Source: an uncultured Bacilli bacterium (GTDB lineage Bacteria > Bacillota_I > Bacilli_A > RF39 > UBA660). Taken from it: 32,668 nt of DNA. Below are positions 7,887 through 15,086 of this stretch, piece by piece. Both the position numbers and the translations under genes were made by a program. Position 1 is the first letter of the stretch. Every line of letters starts with the position of its first letter. Below the pieces are notes generated by a model. It saw only the letters and a list, made by a program, of their open reading frames with translations. It was not told the DNA's origin and searched no databases. The DNA lies in the NCBI GenBank assembly GCA_934140575.1, contig CAKPBJ010000015.1, forward strand, positions 1-32,668, read 5' to 3'.

Positions 7887-8102
7887 CTAAATTGCATGTT
7901 CTTGAAGTAATCTTACATTAATTGCTTGAAACCCCTTACTTGTTTCAATAAGTTTAAATTCTACTAATTGGTTTTCTTTTAATGTTTTATACCCATCAAT
8001 TTCAATTGCAGAATAATGAACGAAAATGTCCTCATTTTCTTTAAACCCGATAAAGCCATACCCTTTATCATTATTGAACCATTTCACGCGTCCGGTCATC
8101 AT
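7887..8102 (-). CDS. Cold-shock family RNA chaperone
   Basis: 71-residue single cold-shock domain, a five-stranded OB fold. RNP1 appears as KGYGFIGF and RNP2 as DIFVHYSAI, both with intact aromatic nucleic-acid-stacking residues. Such proteins bind single-stranded RNA or DNA and keep mRNA unfolded. Two ATG codons are adjacent (MMTG); GTGAGGTG upstream fits either. It is slightly divergent from CspB (NNDKGYGFIGFKENEDIF), so I give no specific csp letter. It sits alone between a terminator and the LytTR regulator gene. Confidence 0.93.
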   Translation of the reverse strand: MMTGRVKWFNNDKGYGFIGFKENEDIFVHYSAIEIDGYKTLKENQLVEFKLIETSKGFQAINVRLLQEHAI

Positions 8103-8205
8103 TCTTTACACCTCACATTCTACCAACTCTTTGTTCTTGGTATCTTTATGATAGCAGATATTTTATTTTATTTACGTTTTTTCTTAAATATGCATTTCTA
8201 CATTA

Positions 8206-8934
8206 CTATTTTTGCTCTTTAACTACAAAATTCGACAAATTTAGTAATTTTGTTTTTCTTATTAAATTGATAATTTCTTTTTTCTTTTGTCTTGATATTT
8301 CATAAATCTTTAAATCTCCGTTTAATGTTATTATATTATCTTTTGTGTTATATTCTCTCATTTTATTTATATTTATAATATAACTTCTACTACATTTTAC
8401 AAAGTTTTCATTAAGAATTTTTTCTATTTTTGGTAAAGTTAGTGGAATACAGTATTCGTTTGTTTCTGTTTTTATAACACTTCTTTTATTTTTAGAGTCC
8501 GATTCTATATATACTATATCTTTTTGTGGGATATTATAGAGTATTCCTTTGTATGTATAGCAAATACTATTACTAGTTTCAGTTAGTATTTTTAAACTTA
8601 TTTTTATATTTTCTATTAATTGATTATAAATATCTTTATTTTTATCAATAACATCTAATATTAATAGTTTATTATCAACTAGTCTGTATTTAATATTCGA
8701 ATTATCTGATATTAATATTATTATTGATGACCAGTCATCTTCATTTATTCTTATATGTAGTAATTTATTTATTTCTGCTTTATTTGTTGTATCATAATTT
8801 AATATATATATACTGTTTAGTTCTTTTTTCTTTTTATCATTATATTTATTTATTTTATATTCTAAATTGTAATTCATCATTATTTTTTCTATTATTTCTT
8901 TTAAATTTATATCTTCAATTATAAAATTTATCAT
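8206..8934 (-). CDS. Orphan LytTR-family transcriptional regulator
   Basis: 242 residues. The C-terminal part (about 135-235) is a LytTR DNA-binding domain: IVYIESDSKNKRSVIKTETNEYCIPLTLPKIEKIL, then FVKCSRSYIININKM, which matches the AgrA/LytR-type fold that binds direct repeats. The N-terminal 120 residues have the length and alternating pattern of a response-regulator receiver, but I do not see the acidic pair, phospho-Asp and Lys set that a working receiver needs. No histidine kinase gene lies nearby. It may therefore act without phosphorylation, or sense something else. The ribosome site is weak (AAGG). Neighbours are a cold-shock gene and tagO, so its targets cannot be guessed from context. 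Confidence 0.8.
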   Translation of the reverse strand: MINFIIEDINLKEIIEKIMMNYNLEYKINKYNDKKKKELNSIYILNYDTTNKAEINKLLHIRINEDDWSSIIILISDNSNIKYRLVDNKLLILDVIDKNKDIYNQLIENIKISLKILTETSNSICYTYKGILYNIPQKDIVYIESDSKNKRSVIKTETNEYCIPLTLPKIEKILNENFVKCSRSYIININKMREYNTKDNIITLNGDLKIYEISRQKKKEIINLIRKTKLLNLSNFVVKEQK

Positions 8935-8973
8935 TTTATCACGCCTTTTTTTTAGATTAACACTTCGAGCTAA

Positions 8974-8999
8974 TAAAAAAAAGACTTTATTTAGTCTTT
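8974..8999 (-). terminator. Terminator at the end of tagO
   Basis: On the minus strand AAGACT and AGTCTT, spaced by AAATAA that holds the stop codon, are followed by eight T. The hairpin overlaps the last codons of the gene. Confidence 0.75.
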
Positions 9000-10084
9000 T
9001 TGATTTTTTCTTTTAGTTTAGTAAATATATGTGGATGTTTATCTGTAATTATTGTTGTATGAGCTACAAACCATAATACTAGAATAAATAATACTATATA
9101 TATTGTTTGGGCTATTATTGGCTCTTGTAATTTTAATGTATAAAAGATTGAAGCCATTGCGAATAATATGTCAATTGCATATATAATTAAAACTGTAGTT
9201 GTTTTTGAAAAGTTCATTCCTAAAAGTTGATGGTGTAGGTGTTGCTTGTCTGCTTTAAATGGAGGTTCTCCTTTTAGCAATCTTCTAATAATAGCAAATA
9301 ATGTATCTAATATTGGAATTGCAAGTATTGTTACTGGGACGAAGAACGAAATTAACGCTGGTCCTTTGAATTCTAGTAGTGTTATTACTGCAATTATAAA
9401 TCCCATAAAAGTAGCGGCATCTCCTGCAAATATTTTTGCATTTTTAAATGGTCTAAAGTTATGTACTAAGAAGCCTAGGGTTGATCCTAGCATAATTAAT
9501 GTTAAAACCATTACTAAACTTCCAAATCTTCCTTGGAAGAAACCTATTATTGCGATTGTTATGTAAAATATTGAACAAATTCCTCCACTTAAGCCATCTA
9601 ATCCATCTACTAGATTTATAATGTTTGTACAGGCAACAATAAATAATATTGTTATTGGATAAGCTAATATTCCAAAATTAAATGAGTATCCAAATGCTGT
9701 TATATTATCTAATAAGATATGTCCATAGAATACTATTATTGCAGCGGCAACTAAGTGTCCTAACATTTTTTGTGATGCTTTAATCGAATTTATATCATCT
9801 ATAATTGATGTAAGTATAATTATGAAACTTCCTATTAGAATTGAGTTCATTCTCACACTTTGTTCTCCAAATAGCATATATCCTAACATAAATCCTAGAA
9901 ATATTCCTACGCCACCTAATTTTGGAGTTGGTTCTTTATGAACGTGTCTGTGTCCTTCTTCGGCTCGAGGCATATCAATTGCTCCAACATGTACTGCAAC
10001 TTTTCTCATTAAGAACATTATTAATGCAGAAAATATAAATGTCGTTAATACTATTTTTGAAGCAGAAAATAATTGTTCATGCAT
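8987..10084 (-). CDS. tagO: Undecaprenyl-phosphate GlcNAc-1-phosphate transferase (TagO/WecA type)
   Basis: 365 residues and about ten or eleven membrane helices, of the polyprenyl-phosphate N-acetylhexosamine-1-phosphate transferase family. It starts wall teichoic acid or other wall glycopolymers by placing GlcNAc-1-P on undecaprenyl phosphate at the inner membrane face. Family signatures are PTPKLGGVGIF, the DD pair in SIIDDINS, NLVDGLDGLSGG, FAGDAATFMGF and the C-terminal cytoplasmic loop HLHHQLLGMNFSKTTTVL, which fits TagO/WecA rather than MraY. A GTG three codons upstream is open, but the ATG at 10082-10084 sits better behind AAGAAGTGA. A TATAAT lies at 10108-10113. It comes just after mbl, so wall polymer synthesis and the elongation cytoskeleton are neighbours. 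The exact polymer made cannot be read here. Confidence 0.9.
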   Translation of the reverse strand: MHEQLFSASKIVLTTFIFSALIMFLMRKVAVHVGAIDMPRAEEGHRHVHKEPTPKLGGVGIFLGFMLGYMLFGEQSVRMNSILIGSFIIILTSIIDDINSIKASQKMLGHLVAAAIIVFYGHILLDNITAFGYSFNFGILAYPITILFIVACTNIINLVDGLDGLSGGICSIFYITIAIIGFFQGRFGSLVMVLTLIMLGSTLGFLVHNFRPFKNAKIFAGDAATFMGFIIAVITLLEFKGPALISFFVPVTILAIPILDTLFAIIRRLLKGEPPFKADKQHLHHQLLGMNFSKTTTVLIIYAIDILFAMASIFYTLKLQEPIIAQTIYIVLFILVLWFVAHTTIITDKHPHIFTKLKEKIKKTK

Positions 10085-10149
10085 ATAATTCACTTCTTTC
10101 TACATAAATTATAGCAAATCTCCTTACAAATAAAAAGAAAAAAACATTT

Positions 10150-11145
10150 TTATTGGTCTTCTTCTAATAATTTTATATTTTCTAAAAGTATTCCAGTTCC
10201 TTCAGCTACACAAGTTAATGGTGTTTCTGCGATAAGAACAGGTATTGTTAATTCTTCTTCTAATAATTCCACAAGTCCTGTTAATTTTGCTCCTCCACCT
10301 GTTAATATTACTCCTTTTTCCACAATATCTGCGGATAATTCAGGAGGAGTTTGCTCAAGAACATTTTTTGTGGCTTTAATGATTCTTGATAAACTATCTT
10401 TTAATGCTTCTTGTGTCTCATCTTGTGTTAATTCTATTGAATCAGGTAATCCTGTGATAAGATTTCTACCTTTTACTGTTAACTTTTCTTTTTTATTTGG
10501 ATTATATACGTTTGCAAAGTTTATTTTTATATCTTCAGCTGTTTTATCACCTATTAATAATTTATATTTACTTCTAATATATTTTACAATGTCTTGATCA
10601 AATACATTACCAGCAATTCTTACTGATGAAGAAGAAACTATTCCATTCATTGACAAAATCGCAATATCTGTTGTTCCTCCACCAATATCTAAAACCATAT
10701 TAGCAGTTGGTTTTGATATGTCCATTCCTGCTCCAATTGCAGCAACTTTTGGTTCTTCTTCTATATAGACTTTTCTAGCGCCAGTTCTCTCTGCTGCTTC
10801 TCTAATAGCATTTTTCTCAACAGGAGTTATATTTGTTGGGCAACAAATAAGAATTCTTGGTCTTGAAAATAAACTTCTAGCTTTTATTTTATTTATAAAA
10901 TGATTAAGCATTATTTCTGTTAATTCAAAATCTGCAATTACTCCATCTTTCATAGGTTTTATAGCTTTTAATTTTTCAGGTGTTTTACCATACATTTCAC
11001 TGGCTTCTTCTCCTACAGCTATTACTTTATTTGTTTCGGTATCAACAACTACTACACTTGGTTCGTTTAAAACAATTCCACGACCTTTTATATATATTAA
11101 AACATTTGCTGTTCCTAAATCTATTCCAATATCTTTTGCTAGCAT
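10150..11145 (-). CDS. mbl: MreB-family cell-shape actin, Mbl type
   Basis: 331 residues. A bacterial actin that forms membrane-bound filaments and guides the elongation machinery. The start MLAKDIGIDLGTANVLIYIKGRGIVLNEPSVV is closer to Mbl than to MreB of Bacillus, which has '[20 protein letters not shown]'. Actin-fold nucleotide motifs are the phosphate-1 loop DIGIDLGTAN, phosphate-2 LDIGGGTTDIA and adenosine motif GVILTGGGAKLTGL. An ATG three codons upstream (11154) is open; I prefer 11145, which has GGAAGGA nine bases upstream and gives the usual Mbl N-terminus. It follows the spoIIQ-like gene, as in B. subtilis (there with spoIIID between). No mreC/mreD are adjacent, which again fits Mbl. 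Confidence 0.93.
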   Translation of the reverse strand: MLAKDIGIDLGTANVLIYIKGRGIVLNEPSVVVVDTETNKVIAVGEEASEMYGKTPEKLKAIKPMKDGVIADFELTEIMLNHFINKIKARSLFSRPRILICCPTNITPVEKNAIREAAERTGARKVYIEEEPKVAAIGAGMDISKPTANMVLDIGGGTTDIAILSMNGIVSSSSVRIAGNVFDQDIVKYIRSKYKLLIGDKTAEDIKINFANVYNPNKKEKLTVKGRNLITGLPDSIELTQDETQEALKDSLSRIIKATKNVLEQTPPELSADIVEKGVILTGGGAKLTGLVELLEEELTIPVLIAETPLTCVAEGTGILLENIKLLEEDQ

Positions 11146-11213
11146 ATCCTTCATTCCTTCCTTTAATATTTTACCACATAATTTAATTTATTATTTATTA
11201 TATTACAATTAAA

Positions 11214-11241
11214 TAAAAAAAAGAAGAAATATTTTCTTCTA
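11214..11241 (-). terminator. Terminator after spoIIQ
   Basis: On the minus strand AGAAGAAA pairs with TTCTTCT and is followed by a run of T. It overlaps the last codons of the spoIIQ-like gene. Confidence 0.75.
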
Positions 11242-11847
11242 ATTGTCAACTTCCTTGTTTAAATAGTTTAGTGGGTTTACACTTGAACCATTTTCATAGA
11301 TTTCAAAATGCAAGTGATTACCAATTTCCTTGTCTAATTCATTTGTTCCACTTTTTCCAATTACTTGACCTTGTTTTATTTTATCATTTTTTTGTACTGT
11401 TATTTCACTTAAACTTTGATAACCTGTAATTAGTCCATTATCGTGTTTTACTTCTATAACTTTCCCTAATAATTCATCCTCTTTTACAGTAACTACTGTT
11501 CCATCAAGTACTGATATAACATCAAATGTATTTGTACTTACGTAATCAATTCCTGTATTTTGAATATATGTATTTTCATATACTGTGATTGATTTTTCTT
11601 GTTCTGTTGCTTCACCTTTATAATCATAATATGACTTTGATATAGTAACTGATGTATCAGTATATGGATTAATCATCTTCCTAGTTTCATTAATAACTGG
11701 TACTGTATCACTTATAGTATCAGTTGTTACTAAGTCATTTGTTTTTTTCATTGATTCCTTACTAAATATAATCACTGTTAGAACTGGTATTAGAACAAGT
11801 ATTGCTACTATTAAAGGAAGTTTTTTTAATTTTACCTTTCTTTGCAT
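11239..11847 (-). CDS. spoIIQ: SpoIIQ-like degenerate M23 protein
   Basis: 202 residues: a short basic N-terminus, one membrane helix (about 10-28), a linker, then an LytM/M23 fold (about 95-200). The first zinc ligand of M23 enzymes (HxxxD) is Asn97...Asp101, while the later HxH is kept (His178, His180). Loss of the first His is also seen in B. subtilis SpoIIQ, which is not an active peptidase but binds SpoIIIAH to form the channel between forespore and mother cell. Segments such as FDVISVLDGTVVTVKEDELLGKVIEV and GNHLHFEIYENGSSVNPLNYL resemble SpoIIQ closely. Position between the DUF1146/murA region and mbl matches spoIIQ in Bacillus. ATG at 11847 follows TGAGGTGA; a GTG at 11856 would overlap it. 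Its partner is not in this window. Confidence 0.85.
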   Translation of the reverse strand: MQRKVKLKKLPLIVAILVLIPVLTVIIFSKESMKKTNDLVTTDTISDTVPVINETRKMINPYTDTSVTISKSYYDYKGEATEQEKSITVYENTYIQNTGIDYVSTNTFDVISVLDGTVVTVKEDELLGKVIEVKHDNGLITGYQSLSEITVQKNDKIKQGQVIGKSGTNELDKEIGNHLHFEIYENGSSVNPLNYLNKEVDN

Positions 11848-11864
11848 TATTTTCACCTCAGTAT

Positions 11865-11894
11865 AAGTTTTTACAAAAAAAAAGAAGATTATAC
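11865..11894 (-). promoter_or_regulatory. Possible sigma-F promoter of spoIIQ
   Basis: On the minus strand GTATA (11890-11894), 15 bases, then GTAAAAACTT (11865-11874) resembles the sigma-F consensus (GYATA, 15, GGnnAnAnT). spoIIQ is a sigma-F gene in B. subtilis. The match overlaps the upstream terminator, and the predicted start is very close to the ribosome site, so confidence is low. Confidence 0.3.
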
Positions 11895-11912
11895 ACTTTT
11901 TATAAATCTTCT
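11873..11912 (-). terminator. Terminator after the DUF1146 gene
   Basis: On the minus strand AGAAGATTTATA pairs with TATAATCTTCT across a short loop and is followed by nine T. It ends the rpiB-DUF1146 unit. Confidence 0.88.
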
Positions 11913-12109
11913 TATACTATTTTTACCGTTGTGAATATATCGAATATAAAGTTTGTTATTAAATAAATCATTGATATACCTAAAAGAAAATAAAAGATTC
12001 TTGCTTGTAAGATTTTATTTTTTTTAAATATTCCATTTATGTTTACTGAGTCCATAGCCCATATTACTAATATTGTTATTAAACAATATATAAAGAATTT
12101 TACACTCAT
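11912..12109 (-). CDS. DUF1146 (YwzB) small membrane protein
   Basis: 65 residues with two membrane helices (about 5-20 and 40-60) joined by a conserved loop: WAMDSVNINGIFKKNKILQARIFYFLLGISMIYLITNFIFD. The 'W.ALxS...FKKN..QARLLY.LL' pattern is that of YwzB (DUF1146), which in Bacilli sits by the atp operon, ywmB and murA. No function is known. It is coupled to rpiB: its ATG overlaps the rpiB stop by one base (TAATG), and GAGGAG lies inside the rpiB end. Confidence 0.85.
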   Translation of the reverse strand: MSVKFFIYCLITILVIWAMDSVNINGIFKKNKILQARIFYFLLGISMIYLITNFIFDIFTTVKIV

Positions 12110-12552
12110 TAATTATTCTCCTCATATTCTGTTATTTTATCAACTCTTCTATGGTGTTTTTCTTCTTGCGAGAATGGTGTACTTATAAAATTTATAACTA
12201 TTTGAAAAGCTTCTTCTAAAGGGGTTTGTTCTCCAAAAGCAACTATATTTGAATTATTATCATTTCTTGTTACTTTTGCTTCTTCTTTTGTTGATACTTT
12301 TGCACATCTAACTCCTTTTACCTTGTTGCAGGCAATACTTATTCCTATTCCTGATCCACAAATTGCTACTCCAAAATCAACTCTTTTATCTCGAACATTT
12401 TCTCCTAATTTAAATGCGTAATCTGGATAATCAGTTGATACTTCACTATCTGTTCCATAATCTTCTACTTCAAAGTTTCTTCTTGCTAATTCATTTTTTA
12501 ATTGTTCTTTTAATTTATAACCTCTGTGATCACTGGCAATTCCTATTTTCAT
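12109..12552 (-). CDS. rpiB: Ribose-5-phosphate isomerase B / RpiB family
   Basis: 147 residues. It interconverts ribose 5-phosphate and ribulose 5-phosphate in the non-oxidative pentose phosphate route. Family signatures are MKIGIASDHRGYKLKEQL, YPDYAFKLGENV, the active-site loop FGVAICGSGIGISIACNKVKGVRCA with the catalytic Cys, and NIVAFGEQT. The start is the ATG at 12550-12552, because it follows AGGAGG at ideal spacing and gives the normal N-terminus; a longer open frame upstream is not translated. Galactose-6-phosphate isomerase subunits share the fold but occur as A/B pairs, which is not the case here. Confidence 0.95.
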   Translation of the reverse strand: MKIGIASDHRGYKLKEQLKNELARRNFEVEDYGTDSEVSTDYPDYAFKLGENVRDKRVDFGVAICGSGIGISIACNKVKGVRCAKVSTKEEAKVTRNDNNSNIVAFGEQTPLEEAFQIVINFISTPFSQEEKHHRRVDKITEYEENN

Positions 12553-12582
12553 AAATCCTCCTAAATTATAGTATTTATCTTT

Positions 12583-12610
12583 AGTATACACTAATTTTTG
12601 GTTTTTACAA
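12583..12610 (-). promoter_or_regulatory. Probable promoter of rpiB
   Basis: On the minus strand TTGTAA (12605-12610), 16 bases, then TATACT (12583-12588). It begins within the T-rich tail of the rpmE terminator. Confidence 0.5.
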
Positions 12611-12638
12611 AAATAAAACAACTGAAATTATTCAGCTG
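12608..12638 (-). terminator. Terminator after rpmE
   Basis: On the minus strand CAGCTGAA pairs with TTTCAGTTG (eight pairs, one G-T), with the rpmE stop codon in the loop, followed by a T-rich tail. Confidence 0.7.
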
Positions 12639-12843
12639 CTTCTTTATCAAATCCATATTTCTTGTTGAATTTATCAACACGTCCTGTACGTGAAGTTCTA
12701 TTTTGTTTTCCTGTATAGAATGGATGACAGTTTGAACAAACTTCTACATTGATTTCAGACTTAGTTGATTTACAAGTAAATGTATTTCCGCATGCACATG
12801 TTACTGTACAATCTTTAACTTCTGGATGTATTCCCTTTTTCAT
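12628..12843 (-). CDS. rpmE: Ribosomal protein L31, zinc-binding type
   Basis: 71 residues. The zinc-ribbon form of L31, with Cys in CACGN and in CSNCHPFYTGKQ. This form stores zinc and is replaced by the Cys-free RpmE2 under zinc shortage in many bacteria. MKKGIHPEV and the R(S/T)GRVDKFNKKYG tail are typical. Ribosome site GGAAGGAG precedes ATG. It has its own promoter and a hairpin leader (12860-12882), so autoregulation is likely. Confidence 0.97.
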   Translation of the reverse strand: MKKGIHPEVKDCTVTCACGNTFTCKSTKSEINVEVCSNCHPFYTGKQNRTSRTGRVDKFNKKYGFDKEAAE

Positions 12844-12859
12844 ATTATCTCTCCTTCCG

Positions 12860-12882
12860 CCATGACAAATAATTTGCCATAG
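12860..12882 (-). promoter_or_regulatory. Leader hairpin of rpmE (possible L31 autoregulatory element)
   Basis: On the minus strand a 10-bp stem (CTATGGCAAA with TTTGTCATGG, two G-T pairs) closes a three-base loop. It ends immediately before the ribosome site of rpmE. L31 leader RNAs are known in Firmicutes; I cannot show that this one belongs to the described class. Confidence 0.5.
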
Positions 12883-12899
12883 ATATAAATCGCGTTATT

Positions 12900-12928
12900 A
12901 ATATATCAAACATTTTATTATTTTTCAA
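12900..12928 (-). promoter_or_regulatory. Promoter of rpmE
   Basis: On the minus strand TTGAAA (12923-12928), exactly 17 bases, then TATATT (12900-12905). The -35 overlaps the stop region of the upstream SGNH gene. Confidence 0.6.
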
Positions 12929-13604
12929 GTGTTTTTATAATTATTTTCTTTGATATTCTTAGATATCCTTGTAAATTTGGATAATAACTATTTTTATTTG
13001 AGAAGTATTTTCTCTTAGGTTTCAACAGGTCATATGTATCTATGTATGTTATATTTTTTGCTGATTGCAATGTTTTATTTAGTTCTTTAATTCCTGTATT
13101 AATATAATAGTCTGTTTTATTTGATGCAAAATAACCTATTACTACAATTTTATTTTTATAATATTTTCTTATTTCTTTTAGTAAATTTAAATAATCTTTT
13201 TGTATTTCTTGTACTTCTTTTTTTAATATATCTGAATTTATATTTTCATTCAAATTTATTTTATATATCAAATCATTGTACCCTACTGTTAAAATTAAAA
13301 TATTTGCTGAACTTAAATCTTTCTTTAAATTGTTGTTTTCTTTTAATTCTTGTAATAAAGCGTTTATTGTTAGGTCTTTTCTTGAATATTGATCATTTTT
13401 AATAACTGTTTCTTTTTTCTTTAAAATATAATTTTTATAGAAATCTATGTATGATGGGCCTTTTATTCCATATGAATCAATTCCTAGTGATAGGTTATCT
13501 CCTAATGATAATATTGTATATTTACTATCTTTTGTTTTTATGTATATAAAGAAAACTGATAGTATTATGAATATTAGAAACAGTAATTTAAGAAGTTTTT
13601 TCAT
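12918..13604 (-). CDS. SGNH/GDSL-fold lipoprotein-like protein without catalytic residues
   Basis: 228 residues with an N-terminal membrane anchor (about 5-22, no lipobox Cys) and an SGNH-hydrolase fold outside the cell. Block I reads LSLGDNLSLG, so the nucleophile Ser of GDSL is Asn37. Block III is normal (GYND, 108-111). Block V, usually DxxHPN, is NSYYPN, so the Asp is Asn205 and the His is Tyr208. All three catalytic residues are therefore lost while the fold signatures around them, including PNLQGYLRI, are kept. This suggests a conserved non-enzymatic role such as binding a wall component, not simple decay, since the frame is intact. It lies between murA and rpmE and shares the murA terminator region upstream. 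Confidence 0.75.
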   Translation of the reverse strand: MKKLLKLLFLIFIILSVFFIYIKTKDSKYTILSLGDNLSLGIDSYGIKGPSYIDFYKNYILKKKETVIKNDQYSRKDLTINALLQELKENNNLKKDLSSANILILTVGYNDLIYKINLNENINSDILKKEVQEIQKDYLNLLKEIRKYYKNKIVVIGYFASNKTDYYINTGIKELNKTLQSAKNITYIDTYDLLKPKRKYFSNKNSYYPNLQGYLRISKKIIIKTLEK

Positions 13605-13612
13605 TATTCCTC

Positions 13613-13663
13613 CAAAAAAAAGAAATATAATTATTATACTTCTTTGTTATTTATTATATTTCT
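13613..13663 (-). terminator. Terminator after murA
   Basis: On the minus strand AGAAATATAAT (overlapping the murA stop) pairs with ATTATATTTCT across a 21-base loop, followed by eight T. The T-run directly adjoins the GGAGG of the SGNH gene. Confidence 0.65.
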
Positions 13664-14907
13664 TTTATTCTTATTTTAGCACCTACATTTGTTAATTTTT
13701 CTACTATATTTTCATATCCTCTTAATATGTGTTCTATATTAGTTATTGTTGTTGTTCCTTCTGCTGTTAGTGCTGCTGCTACCATCGCTGCTCCTGCTCT
13801 TAAGTCTGTTGCAACTACTTGGCAACCTTTTAAATCACTTTTTCCTATTATTGTTGCTGTTTGATTCTTTACTGTTATATCAGCACCTAAATCTTTTAAA
13901 TATGGTACATGCATAAATCTATTTTCAAATATTGTTTCAGTTGTCTTACTTTTACCATTACATTGTGTTTGTAATACTGTGAATGGTTGTTGTAAGTCTG
14001 TTGGGAATCCTGGATAAACTGCAGTCTTTATACTTGTTGCTCTTCTATTTCCTTGGTTTGAAACTATTACATAATCTTGTCCTATTTCTAATTCTACTCC
14101 CATTTCTTCTAACTTTGATAGAAGTGAGTCAATATGTTCTGGTATTACATTATCTATTTTAAGTGGTGTTCCACATAATGCTCCAATAATAATATATGTT
14201 CCCGCTTCAATTCTATCCGGTATTACTTCATGAAAACACTTGTGTAAATAATCTACTCCTTCAATTTTTATTGTTGAAGTTCCAGCTCCTGTAATTTTTG
14301 CTCCCATATTATTTAAGAATGTCGCTACATTTACTATTTCAGGTTCTTTAGCTGCGTTGTCGATAATTGTTTTTCCTTTTGCTCTTACTGCTGCTAACAT
14401 AATATTTATTGTTGCACCTACTGATGCTATATCTAAGTAAATGTTTGCTCCATGCAACTCTTCTGCTTCTACAATGTATTTGTTTTTCTCACTAGTTACC
14501 TTTGCCCCTAATGCTTCAAAACCTTTTAAATGTAAATCAACAGGTCTTGCTCCTATTGAACATCCTCCAGGAAAATACATAACTGCTTTTTTATATTTAC
14601 CTAATAGGGCTCCCATAAAATAATATGAAGCTCTTAATTTTTTTGAAAACTCTTCTGTTATTTCCATATTTTTCATATTTTCTGGATTAATAATTATACT
14701 TTCACTTGCTCTTTTAACATCAACATTTAAGCCTTTTAAAATTTCACATAGTGCTTCTGTATCTGTAATTTCTGGTATATTACAAATTGTAGCTTCTTCG
14801 TCTGTTAATATTGCTGCTGGAATTAAGGCAACTGTTGCATTTTTTGCACCACTAATTCTTATTGTTCCAGAAAGTTCCTTTTTACCTTCTATTTCCATAA
14901 TTTTCAT
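13654..14907 (-). CDS. murA: UDP-N-acetylglucosamine 1-carboxyvinyltransferase
   Basis: 417 residues. The first committed step of peptidoglycan synthesis: transfer of enolpyruvate from PEP to UDP-GlcNAc in the cytoplasm. Two inside-out alpha/beta barrels. The PEP-binding and fosfomycin-target Cys is present as Cys116 in FPGGCSIGARPVDLHLKG. The N-terminal Lys-Asn pair (SGAKNATVALIPAA) and the YPGFPTDLQQP loop are typical. Start is the ATG at 14905-14907, which follows GGAGG at seven bases; the open frame six codons upstream includes that ribosome site. A strong promoter precedes it. In Bacillus murAA also lies near ywzB and spoIIQ. Confidence 0.97.
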   Translation of the reverse strand: MKIMEIEGKKELSGTIRISGAKNATVALIPAAILTDEEATICNIPEITDTEALCEILKGLNVDVKRASESIIINPENMKNMEITEEFSKKLRASYYFMGALLGKYKKAVMYFPGGCSIGARPVDLHLKGFEALGAKVTSEKNKYIVEAEELHGANIYLDIASVGATINIMLAAVRAKGKTIIDNAAKEPEIVNVATFLNNMGAKITGAGTSTIKIEGVDYLHKCFHEVIPDRIEAGTYIIIGALCGTPLKIDNVIPEHIDSLLSKLEEMGVELEIGQDYVIVSNQGNRRATSIKTAVYPGFPTDLQQPFTVLQTQCNGKSKTTETIFENRFMHVPYLKDLGADITVKNQTATIIGKSDLKGCQVVATDLRAGAAMVAAALTAEGTTTITNIEHILRGYENIVEKLTNVGAKIRIKEI

Positions 14908-14975
14908 AGATTTTCCTCCGCTCAAAACTTATATTTTCTATTATTAAATAATAATATTCTTCTTTCTCAATCTTA

Positions 14976-15004
14976 TAATAAGTAATATAGCTTTTTTTGT
15001 CAAT
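14976..15004 (-). promoter_or_regulatory. Promoter of murA
   Basis: On the minus strand a perfect -35 TTGACA (14999-15004), 17 bases, then TATTAT (14976-14981). It leaves a leader of about 60 bases before murA. Confidence 0.75.
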
Positions 15005-15035
15005 TAAATAAGATAAAACCTGTAAAATTTAACGT

Positions 15036-15070
15036 AAAATAAAATATATAAGCATATGTTCTTATATATT
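15036..15070 (-). terminator. Weak terminator after spoIIR
   Basis: On the minus strand ATATATAAG pairs with CTTATATAT and is followed by a T-rich tail broken by A. The stem is AT-only, so it is probably leaky. Confidence 0.45.
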
Positions 15071-15086
15071 CTATTCTAATTAATTA

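Noticed and set aside
12109..12621. Longer rpiB starting 23 codons upstream
   Set aside because: The extra segment covers the promoter and ribosome site, and has no similarity to RpiB N-termini.
13121..13402. Plus-strand Leu/Phe-rich frames in several minus-strand genes
   Set aside because: They arise from reading Lys/Asn/Glu-rich codons backwards in AT-rich DNA and lack ribosome sites.
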